Made by a program: the position numbers and the translations under genes
The notes under the pieces: generated by a model
The model's database searches: none
What the model was told of the DNA's origin: nothing
Seen by the model: the letters and a program-made list of their open reading frames with translations, nothing else
In this document: piece by piece, positions 1-7,199 of the stretch
Layout of the letters: each line of letters opens with the position of its first letter
Numbering within the stretch: position 1 is the stretch's first letter
Assembly: GCA_041628225.1 (NCBI GenBank)
Contig: JBFKPQ010000007.1
Span: 1-37,573 of the forward strand
Direction of reading: 5' to 3'
From: JBFKPQ01 sp041628225
GTDB taxonomy: Bacteria; Actinomycetota; Acidimicrobiia; Spongiisociales; JAENVV01
DNA length: 37,573 nucleotides

Positions 1-1158
1 AGCGTTGCCCAGGCGATGGGCACACCCGAAGACCTCGTCGTCCGTTCCGCCACGGCGCGCGCCGCTGCGCAAGGCGTGTCCGTCGACGACGTCCTGGCGT
101 CCTGGTCGGGCGGAGCGCCTGTCGCGGCTTCGGCTGCACCATCTCCCGCCGAGCCAGAGATGGCTCCCGCCGAGGCAGCTCCCGCCGAGCCGGAACCGGC
201 GCCGGCTGCCGCCGAAGCGGTCGCCGAACCCGCCGCCCTGGCGCCTATCGCGGTCGCCGTTCTCGAGGACGAGGAACCCGAAGAGTCCATCGAGGCCGGT
301 TCCATGCGGGACCGCCTCATGCGATCCGGCCGGATCGGCGCCATCCTCGGCGCGATGTTCGGCGTGCTGGCGGTGGTCGCATCCACCCGTTTCGGCCTTT
401 CGGCCACCACGCTGGCCGGCACCGAGGACGCCCCGCAGGCGGTGCTGCTCGCCGAGCCCAGCAAGCTCCTACTGTACGCAGCCATCGTCTCGGCGGTCTT
501 CGGAGCGCTCGTGGCTCGTACGGCGAGCGTTGTCCCGGCCTGGTTCGATCGCGGCCTCGCGGTGCGCACGTCGCTGCGCACCTCGACGATCGCCGGCGGA
601 GGCCTCGGCGCCGTGCTCGGCGTTGCAGCAGCCGGGGTGTTGTTGGGCCTCGGCGAACCGGTCGACCAGCTGTCCCCCGAAGACCCCGCTCTCGTGGCCC
701 TCGGGGTGGTGTCGACGCTCGTCACCGTCGTCGCAGGCGGTGCCGTTCTCGGAGCCGTGACGGCCGGCCTGACCCAGGCCTTGGCGCTACCGGCCGGACT
801 GACAGAGGCAGAGGAAGCCGAGTCGGACGTGATCAAGCACCGGCTGGCGACGTCCTACCTCATGCCCCTCATGGTCATCGTCGGGATCCTCGTGCTCGTG
901 TTGCCCTTCGCCTATCTGCTGGTGTCGTACCACTCGATGGCTCCCCTGATCGCCATGGTGGCGGCGGCCGGGATCCTCGGATTCGCGGGTCTGTCGGCGT
1001 CACGGCCTGGCATGCGCATCACCGTCGGCGAGTTCTTCGTGGCCGCCATCGGCATCGGTGTCGTGCTGCTCTTCATCGTGCTGCTCGCCAATGCTTGGTC
1101 GCATGGCGATGAGGGCGGAGACCACGCACTCGGCCTCGTCGTCACCTACCTGAGCTGA
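1..1158 (+). CDS. Seven-helix membrane protein with Ala/Pro-rich linker, 5' partial
   Basis: The frame is open from base 1, with an in-frame ATG at 16, so the true start probably lies upstream. Counting from that ATG, residues 1-33 form a short amphipathic segment (TPEDLVVRSATARAAAQGVS, ending in a Trp). An Ala/Pro/Glu-rich, probably disordered linker follows at about 34-90. Seven hydrophobic helices then lie near 107-125, 150-172, 192-212, 228-255, 281-304, 309-328 and 338-360. The N-terminal segment looks like a small helical binding module on a tether ahead of a polytopic membrane domain. I do not recognise the family and assign no function. The gene converges on the cytochrome oxidase cluster, ending 17 bp from the stop of the small lipoprotein at 1176. 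A respiratory role is suggested only by position. Confidence 0.75.
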   Translation, partial: SVAQAMGTPEDLVVRSATARAAAQGVSVDDVLASWSGGAPVAASAAPSPAEPEMAPAEAAPAEPEPAPAAAEAVAEPAALAPIAVAVLEDEEPEESIEAGSMRDRLMRSGRIGAILGAMFGVLAVVASTRFGLSATTLAGTEDAPQAVLLAEPSKLLLYAAIVSAVFGALVARTASVVPAWFDRGLAVRTSLRTSTIAGGGLGAVLGVAAAGVLLGLGEPVDQLSPEDPALVALGVVSTLVTVVAGGAVLGAVTAGLTQALALPAGLTEAEEAESDVIKHRLATSYLMPLMVIVGILVLVLPFAYLLVSYHSMAPLIAMVAAAGILGFAGLSASRPGMRITVGEFFVAAIGIGVVLLFIVLLANAWSHGDEGGDHALGLVVTYLS

Positions 1159-1179
1159 CGCGGCTCGGCCGCGGCTCAG
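1155..1179. terminator. Possible hairpin between convergent genes
   Basis: An imperfect inverted repeat joins ctga+cgcgg on the left with ccgcg+tcag on the right, around a 5-nt loop and with a 2-nt bulge. It contains the stop codons of both convergent genes. There is no T-run, so a role in termination is only a guess. Confidence 0.25.
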
Positions 1180-1466
1180 CCGTCGCTCACGAACACCACG
1201 ACGTCGTCGTCGGTCCACTCGACGTAGATGGCCTCGCCACTGCGCAGATGCTCCTGGAGATGGGTCGGAGGGAAGTCCCACCGAGTCGAAGCATCGACGG
1301 TGAGCGTCAACCTGTCTCCATCGGTCGTGAGCACCGTGAAGGCCTCGACCGTCTCGAGGTCGCCGTCGACGCGCGTGACGATGCCGGTGGCTGCCTGAGA
1401 CGGGCCGCAGGCCGCCCAGATCAAACCGAGGAGGAGGAACGCAGCTCCGACTCGAGCGCGTCCCAT
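1176..1466 (-). CDS. Small putative lipoprotein
   Basis: This 96-residue protein begins with a hydrophobic signal-like segment (about residues 5-19) that runs into Cys20 (WAAC-GPSQ). That resembles a lipobox with an atypical Trp at -3. The rest is a small beta-rich domain with repeated short strands (GIVTRVDGD, FTVLTTDGDRLTLTVD) and an acidic C-terminus. The ATG at 1466 was chosen because GGAGAGGAG lies just upstream. The gene starts inside the 3' end of ctaG, a 46-nt overlap, so it is probably translated from the same mRNA as the oxidase operon. The function is unknown. Its position suggests an accessory role in oxidase assembly or a cell-surface role. Confidence 0.65.
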   Translation of the reverse strand: MGRARVGAAFLLLGLIWAACGPSQAATGIVTRVDGDLETVEAFTVLTTDGDRLTLTVDASTRWDFPPTHLQEHLRSGEAIYVEWTDDDVVVFVSDG

Positions 1467-2239
1467 CGCCGCTCCTCTCCGTACCAGCGGAAGAACATGA
1501 CGGTGATCGTCGTCCACAGCAGCAGACCGCCGCCGAGCTTCATGATGATGCCGGCCACGGCCTGGTCGAGCATTGGATCCCAGTTCCACAGTTTCGGCGA
1601 CACGACATAGACGTCGTACAGCGGCGTCTGCCCGAAGATGAGAAACGAGGCCGGCACCGTCGGGATCAGCGACTGGGCGAAGAGATACATCATGCCGACC
1701 GGCCGCGAAACGCGAGGTACCTCCGGAAGGGGCGACAACACGGGCAGCCACATCAAGATCGCGGTGGCAAACAGCGCGACGTGCACCCCGAGGTGGGCGA
1801 ACTCGTTGGTGACCATCGCTCTGATGACGGTTGGCCAGTGCAGTCCGGCCAACACGGCATTGAACAAGAAAAACGCCGGGAGCGGCCGGCTCAACGGGCG
1901 GACGACCGCCACCAGCCGGGACCGTTCACCGACGAGGCGCGCCATCCAGGTCGGGACTCCCAAGAGCAGCAGTGGTGCAGCCACGAGCGAGATCACGAGG
2001 TGCTCGACCATGTGGAAGGCGAACAGCGATCGCTCGCCGATGTCGTGGATCGGCCAATCGCTGACCGCCCACAGTGCGACGAGGCCGGCCACGAACTGCC
2101 AGATCTGCTGCCGAGATGTCGACGCACCAGGTATGTGCGGACGAATGCGCAGGTGCGCATAACCGTACGAGAAGGCCAGAAGCCCCACGACCAGCCATAC
2201 GTCCCAATGGGGGTGCCAGGCGAGCACGTCGTCGAGCAT
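1421..2239 (-). CDS. ctaG: Cytochrome c oxidase assembly factor CtaG (caa3 type)
   Basis: A 272-residue polytopic membrane protein of the CtaG_BACSU/caa3_CtaG family. Members are needed to form active caa3 oxidase, probably by helping copper delivery to subunit I. Family-like segments are the N-terminal WHPHWDVW helix start, the His-containing FAFHMVEHLVIS helix near residues 73-84, a hydrophobic run ending in GVPTWMARL, and several later helices including the one around LFATAILMWLP. The charged C-terminus (WYGEERRWDALESELR) is cytoplasmic-looking. Its ATG lies 3 bp after the stop of the subunit IV gene, at the end of the ctaC-D-E-F series, which fits an assembly factor made with its client. 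The 3' end overlaps the small lipoprotein gene. Confidence 0.9.
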   Translation of the reverse strand: MLDDVLAWHPHWDVWLVVGLLAFSYGYAHLRIRPHIPGASTSRQQIWQFVAGLVALWAVSDWPIHDIGERSLFAFHMVEHLVISLVAAPLLLLGVPTWMARLVGERSRLVAVVRPLSRPLPAFFLFNAVLAGLHWPTVIRAMVTNEFAHLGVHVALFATAILMWLPVLSPLPEVPRVSRPVGMMYLFAQSLIPTVPASFLIFGQTPLYDVYVVSPKLWNWDPMLDQAVAGIIMKLGGGLLLWTTITVMFFRWYGEERRWDALESELRSSSSV

Positions 2240-2242
2240 GGC

Positions 2243-2560
2243 TCAGAAGACGCCGCTGACGATTCCCAAGGCAAACAGCGTGGCGGCGTACAGGACGAGC
2301 GCCGCGACAAACCCGATGACGAAGAAGTTCTTCACGAGCGACTTTTCGTACTTCAGGTGCATGTAGTACCCGACCACGATCACGAACTTCAAGACGGCCA
2401 GCAGGATCAGGAGCGGAGAAGCCATGTTCGTCGTGAACTCTTCGACGCCCTGCTCGACGTAGAAGAGGGCCACCTCGATGGCCGTGAGCACCGCCAGCAG
2501 GATGGCGATGTTGACGTACTGCCGGGGAGTCGGGTGATGGGCGGCGTGGTCTTCGGCCAT
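2243..2560 (-). CDS. ctaF: Cytochrome c oxidase subunit IV-like protein
   Basis: A 105-residue membrane protein with three hydrophobic helices, roughly residues 16-36, 48-66 and 77-100. The His-rich start MAEDHAAHHPTPRQYVN and the GYYMHLKYEKS loop are typical of the prokaryotic subunit IV (COX4_pro) family, which stabilises the heme-copper core. Its position between ctaE and ctaG supports this. The ATG at 2560 is preceded by GAGGAC at a usable distance, whereas upstream in-frame codons would run into ctaE. The name ctaF is given by synteny; actinobacterial CtaF proteins vary a lot in sequence. Confidence 0.85.
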   Translation of the reverse strand: MAEDHAAHHPTPRQYVNIAILLAVLTAIEVALFYVEQGVEEFTTNMASPLLILLAVLKFVIVVGYYMHLKYEKSLVKNFFVIGFVAALVLYAATLFALGIVSGVF

Positions 2561-2568
2561 GACAGTCC

Positions 2569-3177
2569 TCAGGGAATCAGATAGACGATGGTGAAGATGA
2601 CGATCCAGATGATGTCGACGAAGTGCCAGTACAAGCCGACCAATTCGACGTTCAGACCCTGGGCTTCGGTCAGGCCACCTTGTCGGCGCGAGATCCCGTA
2701 GAGCGAGAGCAGCATCAGGATGCCGATGAAGACGTGGGCGCCGTGGAAACCGGTCAGCATGAAGAATGCCGAGGCGGCCGGATTCGACGAGATCGTCATT
2801 CCTTCCAGGACGAACTCGGTGAACTCGAACACCTGCCCTCCGATGAAGACCGACCCCAGCATGCCGGTGGCGAGCAGCCACGTCCGGGTGCCGTTCTGGT
2901 CGCCGGTGGCGAGTGCGTGGTGGGCCAGCACCATCGTGAGCGACGACATGAGCAGCACAAACGACGAGATGCTCGTGAACGGGATGTCGTACAGCTCACG
3001 CGGGTAGACCGTACCGGCGCCGAAATCGCGTCCCTTGAACAGCAGATAGTTCGAGATCAGCGCGCCAAAGAACAGGAACTCGGAACTGAGGAATGCCCAC
3101 ATCCCGAGCTTGCGGTTCTCGATGCCCGTCGATTCGTGGACGTCGTGGTGGTCGTCGACGTGGGCGACGTCGGCCAT
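2569..3177 (-). CDS. ctaE: Cytochrome c oxidase subunit III
   Basis: At 202 residues this is a five-helix form of subunit III, the usual length for the bacterial caa3 type. After a His/Asp-rich N-terminus come the conserved segments LGMWAFLSSEFLFFGAL (residues 25-41), the FTSISSFVLLMSS helix, GFHGAHVFIGI with the conserved His pair, and the final YWHFVDIIWIVIF helix with the family's W-H-F-V-D signature. It is part of the proton-pumping oxidase core and supports stable turnover of subunit I. The ATG shares its A with the TGA of ctaD (TGATG), so translation is probably coupled. The subunit IV gene follows 8 bp later. Confidence 0.95.
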   Translation of the reverse strand: MADVAHVDDHHDVHESTGIENRKLGMWAFLSSEFLFFGALISNYLLFKGRDFGAGTVYPRELYDIPFTSISSFVLLMSSLTMVLAHHALATGDQNGTRTWLLATGMLGSVFIGGQVFEFTEFVLEGMTISSNPAASAFFMLTGFHGAHVFIGILMLLSLYGISRRQGGLTEAQGLNVELVGLYWHFVDIIWIVIFTIVYLIP

Positions 3178-5165
3178 CAGCCCTCCTCCCCGTCGTCGTC
3201 GTGGTCACTGTGGTCGTCGTGGCCCTCTTCGAGCGGTTCGACGCCCCAGCCGATCGCGGAGCCGACGAGCACCAAGACGCCGAGCAGCATGAGGGGGATG
3301 CCGAACGCCTTGTCGTTGTAGATCACGCCGTAGCCGAGGATCGGAAAGGCGAGGCCGACCAGGAACGGGTAATACGAGGGGTTGGGAAGGTGGATCGGAG
3401 CCGGTGGGTGGAGGCCGACGTCTTCGAGTTCGGCGACGAGCTGGTCGGCCTCGGGGCGGCGGACCGGCCGACCTTCGTCGTCCTCGGAGTACTTCCGATG
3501 CCAGAAATCGTCGAGCGCCGAAACCTTCGGGTCCACGCCGAAGTTGTACTCGGGCGTCGGGGACGGGATCGTCCACTCGAGGGTCCGCGCGTCCCAGGGG
3601 TCCATCGGGGCGATCGGACCTCGTCGCTTCGACCAGATCCAGTTCCCCATGAAGACGAGCAGGCCGATGGCGATGATGAAGGCGCCGACGGTCACCGCCA
3701 TGTTCCACGAATCGAGTCCGAGGCCTTCGTCGTAGACCCACGTGCGCCGAACCATGCCGTTGAGGCCGAGCCAGTGCATGGGAGCGAACGTCAGGTTGAA
3801 GCCGAGCATCCAGATCCAGAAATGGAGCTTGCCGGTGGCCTCGTTGTACATGCGGCCGGTGAGTTTCGGGAACCAGTAGTACAGGCCGGCGAACAGGCCG
3901 AAGATGGAACCGCCGAACAACACGTACTGGAAGTGGGCGACGATGTAGTAGGTGTCGGTCTGCTGCCAGTCGGCCGGCACGATGGAGTGCGTGACGCCCG
4001 ACAGGCCGCCGATGACGAACATCGCGACGAAACCGATCGCAAACAGCATCGGTGTGTTGAGGGTGATGCGGCCCTTCCAGATGGTGCCGATCCAGTTGAA
4101 GATCTTGATGCCCGTCGGAACGGCGATCGCCATCGTGGACAAGCCGAACGCTGCCTGGGTGATGGGCGTGACGCCGGAGGCGAACATGTGGTGTGCCCAG
4201 ACGCCGAAGCCCATGAACCCGATGGCCGCCCCGGCGAACACGACGGCCGGATAGCCGAACAGCGGTTTGCGCGAGAACGTCGGCAAGATCTCGGACACGA
4301 TGCCCATGGCGGGCAGGATCAAGATGTACACCTCGGGGTGCCCGAACAGCCAGAAGAAGTGCTGCCACAGGATGGGGTCGCCGCCGGCGGCGGCGTCGAA
4401 GAACAGCGTGCCGAGCGTCCTGTCGAACGTGATCATGAACAGCGCGACGGCGATGATCGGAAGCGAGAACAACAACAGGAAGGCGACCACGGTCGTCATC
4501 CACACGAACACCGGCATCCGGAGCAGCGTCATGCCCTTGGCGCGCATGTTGAACACCGTCACGATGAAGTTGACCGACGAGATGAGCGATGCCAGGCCGA
4601 GGATCTGTAGTCCGATCGCCCAGTAGTCCATGACCGTGCCGGTCGAGAATCGTGTTCCGGAGTTCGGTGCGTATCCGAACCAGCCGCCGTTGGGGGCCGC
4701 CCCGAGCCGCGACACCTCCTCGGCGAGGTTGCCGCCCTCCGGTGCCCCAGACGTGCCGAAGATGAACGACGTGTACAAGAACACACCACCGAACAAGAAG
4801 ATCCAGAACGACACGGCGTTCATGCGCGGGAATGCGACGTCGCGTGCGCCGATCATGAGCGGCAGCAGATAGTTGAAGAAGGCGGCCGAGACCGGCATGA
4901 CGAACAAGAAGATCATCGTGGTGCCGTGCATCGTGAACATGGCGTTGTACTCGGCAGCCGACAAGAACGTCCCGTTGGGCTGGGCGAGCTGGATCCGCAG
5001 GATCAGCGCTTCCAGGCCGCCGAGGATGAAGAAGATGAAGGCCGTGTAGCCGTACATGATGCCGATCTTCTTGTGATCGGCGGTGGTGATCCAGCTCCAG
5101 AACCCCGTCGTCGAGGCCGGCCGGCGGAAGATGGTCCGCGCGGGAGCTGCGGTGGTCGTGGCCAT
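3177..5165 (-). CDS. ctaD: Cytochrome c oxidase subunit I with C-terminal extension
   Basis: The catalytic subunit, which reduces O2 at the heme a3-CuB site and pumps protons. Visible ligands are His80 (low-spin heme), the CuB/Tyr set HPEVY at 276-280, His325-His326 and the heme a3 ligand His411. Residue 413, normally His (the second low-spin heme ligand, in AHFHYV), is Gln here: the codon at 3927-3929 reads CAG, giving AHFQYV. At 662 residues the protein exceeds the usual 550-590. After the core come a charged linker (about 545-595), two extra helices near 598-616 and 621-640, and a His/Asp-rich tail. It sits between ctaC and ctaE with TGATG overlaps on both sides, so it is clearly part of an operon. 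Identity is certain; the Gln and the extension are unusual. Confidence 0.97.
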   Translation of the reverse strand: MATTTAAPARTIFRRPASTTGFWSWITTADHKKIGIMYGYTAFIFFILGGLEALILRIQLAQPNGTFLSAAEYNAMFTMHGTTMIFLFVMPVSAAFFNYLLPLMIGARDVAFPRMNAVSFWIFLFGGVFLYTSFIFGTSGAPEGGNLAEEVSRLGAAPNGGWFGYAPNSGTRFSTGTVMDYWAIGLQILGLASLISSVNFIVTVFNMRAKGMTLLRMPVFVWMTTVVAFLLLFSLPIIAVALFMITFDRTLGTLFFDAAAGGDPILWQHFFWLFGHPEVYILILPAMGIVSEILPTFSRKPLFGYPAVVFAGAAIGFMGFGVWAHHMFASGVTPITQAAFGLSTMAIAVPTGIKIFNWIGTIWKGRITLNTPMLFAIGFVAMFVIGGLSGVTHSIVPADWQQTDTYYIVAHFQYVLFGGSIFGLFAGLYYWFPKLTGRMYNEATGKLHFWIWMLGFNLTFAPMHWLGLNGMVRRTWVYDEGLGLDSWNMAVTVGAFIIAIGLLVFMGNWIWSKRRGPIAPMDPWDARTLEWTIPSPTPEYNFGVDPKVSALDDFWHRKYSEDDEGRPVRRPEADQLVAELEDVGLHPPAPIHLPNPSYYPFLVGLAFPILGYGVIYNDKAFGIPLMLLGVLVLVGSAIGWGVEPLEEGHDDHSDHDDDGEEG

Positions 5166-6226
5166 CAGTCCAGACTCCTCAAGTAGGCGGCGAGCGCATC
5201 GATCTCTCCGGCGGTCAAGCCCAGGTTCGGCATGAACGATCCGGGCTTGATCTCAGGAGGGTCGGCCAGCCAGGCCTCCAAGGCGCCTGGCTCGTCGAGT
5301 TCGAGGACTGCTCCCGCGAAGGCGCTCCGGCTGGCGAAATGTGTGAGGTCCGGACCGATGCCGTTGCCGAGCAATTCGCCGGCGCCGGTCGCAACGTCGA
5401 GTTCGTTGACGCCGTTGATGTTGTGGCACGCCACGCACTGGCCGGCCAGGAACAGGTCTTTGCCTTGGGCTTCGAGCGTCCCGACTTCGGGTTCGACGGC
5501 GTCGAGGCGCTGTTCATCGAGCCAGGTCTGATAGTCGGCGGCGTCCATGGCGACGGCGCGAGCTCGCATCTTGGCGTGCGAGAGGCCACAGAACTCGGCA
5601 CAGTGCCCCCAGTATTCGCCGGGTTCGGACGCTTCGAGAAGCAGCGTCGTGTCCTGGCCCGGAACGAGATAGCGCTTGCCGTTGAGCTTGGGGATCCAGT
5701 AATTGTGGAGGACGTCCTCTGACGTCATGTTCAGGCAGATCTCGGTGTTGGTGGGAATCACCAAGGTATTGGCCGTCACGATCCCTTCGTCGGCGTAGTG
5801 ATACTCGAACCACCACTGATGCCCGATCACGTCGATCGTGACGGCGTCGGGAGAGCAATCCGTGTACTTGAACACGCGCTCGATCGTCGGTACGGCGATC
5901 GAAGCGAGGATGATCACCGGGATGACCGTCCACACGACCTCCAGCTTGGCGTTGCCGTGCACTTGCTTGGGTTCGGCCCGGCCTTCACGGTCGCGGAAGG
6001 CCACCACGGCCACCAAGAGCGCGCCCTGGACGACCACGAAGATGGCGATGGCTATGTAGAGGGTCAGCTTGAAGAGGCCGTCGATGTCCTCGGCGATCGG
6101 GCCGCGCGGATCGAGCGAATCGAGGGCTCCGCCGTTGCTGCAGGCGGCCAGCGCGAGGGCAAGGACCACGACCGAGGCAAGCCTCCACCACGTGGACCGT
6201 TTCGTCCGCTGCACTCCGCGTTGCAT
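5165..6226 (-). CDS. ctaC: Cytochrome c oxidase subunit II fused to cytochrome c
   Basis: Accepts electrons from the respiratory chain and passes them through CuA to subunit I. From the ATG at 6226 (353 residues) there is a signal/anchor ending in a lipobox (LAAC, Cys29), two helices near 55-77 and 98-115, and a CuA domain with His174, Cys209, Glu211, Cys213, His217 and Met220. A C-terminal c-type cytochrome has CVACH at 264-268 and a likely distal Met332. This fused layout defines caa3-type oxidases. The upstream in-frame ATG at 6298 is disfavoured: a TATTCT -10-like box at 6270-6275 lies downstream of it, and the shorter form gives a normal lipoprotein signal. The Shine-Dalgarno sequence is weak. 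The gene is translationally coupled to ctaD. Confidence 0.95.
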   Translation of the reverse strand: MQRGVQRTKRSTWWRLASVVVLALALAACSNGGALDSLDPRGPIAEDIDGLFKLTLYIAIAIFVVVQGALLVAVVAFRDREGRAEPKQVHGNAKLEVVWTVIPVIILASIAVPTIERVFKYTDCSPDAVTIDVIGHQWWFEYHYADEGIVTANTLVIPTNTEICLNMTSEDVLHNYWIPKLNGKRYLVPGQDTTLLLEASEPGEYWGHCAEFCGLSHAKMRARAVAMDAADYQTWLDEQRLDAVEPEVGTLEAQGKDLFLAGQCVACHNINGVNELDVATGAGELLGNGIGPDLTHFASRSAFAGAVLELDEPGALEAWLADPPEIKPGSFMPNLGLTAGEIDALAAYLRSLD

Positions 6227-6269
6227 GGGCGGCGTCAATCTCTTTCGTGAGTCCAGAACCTGCCCGCCG

Positions 6270-6275
6270 AGAATA
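6270..6275 (-). promoter_or_regulatory. Putative -10 box of ctaC operon
   Basis: On the minus strand this reads TATTCT. It would start transcription about 37 nt before the chosen ctaC ATG. No clear -35 is visible. Confidence 0.45.
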
Positions 6276-6337
6276 GCGCCCCGACGGAGGGCCGCCATGT
6301 TACGGGGGAGGCGGGAATTCGGACAAACTCCGGCTCG

Positions 6338-7141
6338 TCAGCCCTCTATGGCTGCGTTGAGCTCGGCCTCGGAGAGCGCTCCCTCGAACGCGGCACGAAT
6401 GATGCCGTCGGCGGAGATCACGAACACCCACGGTTCGGATGGGAGGGCCCACTCGGAGATGGCGGGGACCAGTTCGAGATCCTCGAATCGCTCGGCGTCC
6501 AGGTTGGCGTAGACCTCCACGTGGAGGAACCGCACATCGGTGTGGGCGGCTTTCACCGCTTTCACGACGTCGACGGTCGGGCCGCACGAGGCCGTCTGGC
6601 AGAACGCCGGGGTGGCAAAGGCCACCACGACCGTCCGACCTTCGTCGAGCGCCTCGTGCAGCGACACCTCATAGAGCTCCGGGTCGGGATTCGGGTCCGA
6701 GGTGATCGCCGGCAGCGGCGCGTCGGCCACGGTCGGGGTGACCGACCGCACGGCCGGATCGCCGACGCCCGGAACGAGCGAGATGGCGTCGACGGCCACC
6801 GGTACGGAGAGGCTCTCGATGTCGTCCGCCACCAGCGATACCTGCCAGACGCCAACCTGATCGAACTCGACGAGGGCCGTGTAGACGCCGCGGACGTCGG
6901 GGATCGTCCAGACGAACTCGGTTCCGACCTGCGTCGTCGAGCCGTCGGGGGCCGTGAGCGTCGCCACCGCCGGCCGATCAGGACTCGCCAACGACGTGGT
7001 GTCTTCGGCGACGAGGGCGATGACGAGCCGTTCGGGGCCCGGGGTGAGGGTGCCCGGGGCGTTGGCGACGATGGCGAGGGCGGTGGGGGCGGGTTCGCTG
7101 CAAGCAGCGATGAGAAGCAGCAACACGGCGAGACGACGCAT
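6338..7141 (-). CDS. Thioredoxin-fold lipoprotein with CX4C motif
   Basis: A 267-residue exported protein. A short signal peptide ends in a lipobox (LIAAC, Cys14). Residues 25-125 form a beta-rich, Ig-like domain (WTIPDVRGVYTALVEFD, GVWQVSLV). The C-terminal 110 residues look like a thioredoxin fold: a strand VVVAFATPAF, then Cys181 and Cys186 spaced CX4C, a later strand LHVEVYAN, and a PSEPWVFVIS segment that could hold the cis-Pro. The gene lies directly upstream of ctaC on the same strand, so it may act in thiol or copper chemistry of the CuA site in place of a Sco protein. That role is inference. The ATG at 7141 sits 7 nt after TAAGGT, so a leaderless start fits; a GTG nine bases upstream is the alternative. 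Confidence 0.75.
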   Translation of the reverse strand: MRRLAVLLLLIAACSEPAPTALAIVANAPGTLTPGPERLVIALVAEDTTSLASPDRPAVATLTAPDGSTTQVGTEFVWTIPDVRGVYTALVEFDQVGVWQVSLVADDIESLSVPVAVDAISLVPGVGDPAVRSVTPTVADAPLPAITSDPNPDPELYEVSLHEALDEGRTVVVAFATPAFCQTASCGPTVDVVKAVKAAHTDVRFLHVEVYANLDAERFEDLELVPAISEWALPSEPWVFVISADGIIRAAFEGALSEAELNAAIEG

Positions 7142-7148
7142 GGCGCGC

Positions 7149-7154
7149 ACCTTA
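7149..7154 (-). promoter_or_regulatory. Putative -10 box (TAAGGT), leaderless start
   Basis: Reads TAAGGT on the minus strand and ends 7 nt before the ATG of the CX4C lipoprotein. The AAGGTG within it could also serve as a Shine-Dalgarno sequence. Confidence 0.4.
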
Positions 7155-7199
7155 CCGGTGGAGGGGCACTAGGCCGCGGCCGGTAGGCTGGAGATTCGC

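Noticed and set aside
3093..4610. 505-codon open frame on the plus strand
   Set aside because: Antisense to ctaD and made of His/Asp/Arg-rich sequence with no recognisable domain.
6227..6298. Longer start for ctaC at 6298
   Set aside because: It would begin upstream of the likely -10 box and put 24 charged residues before the lipoprotein signal.
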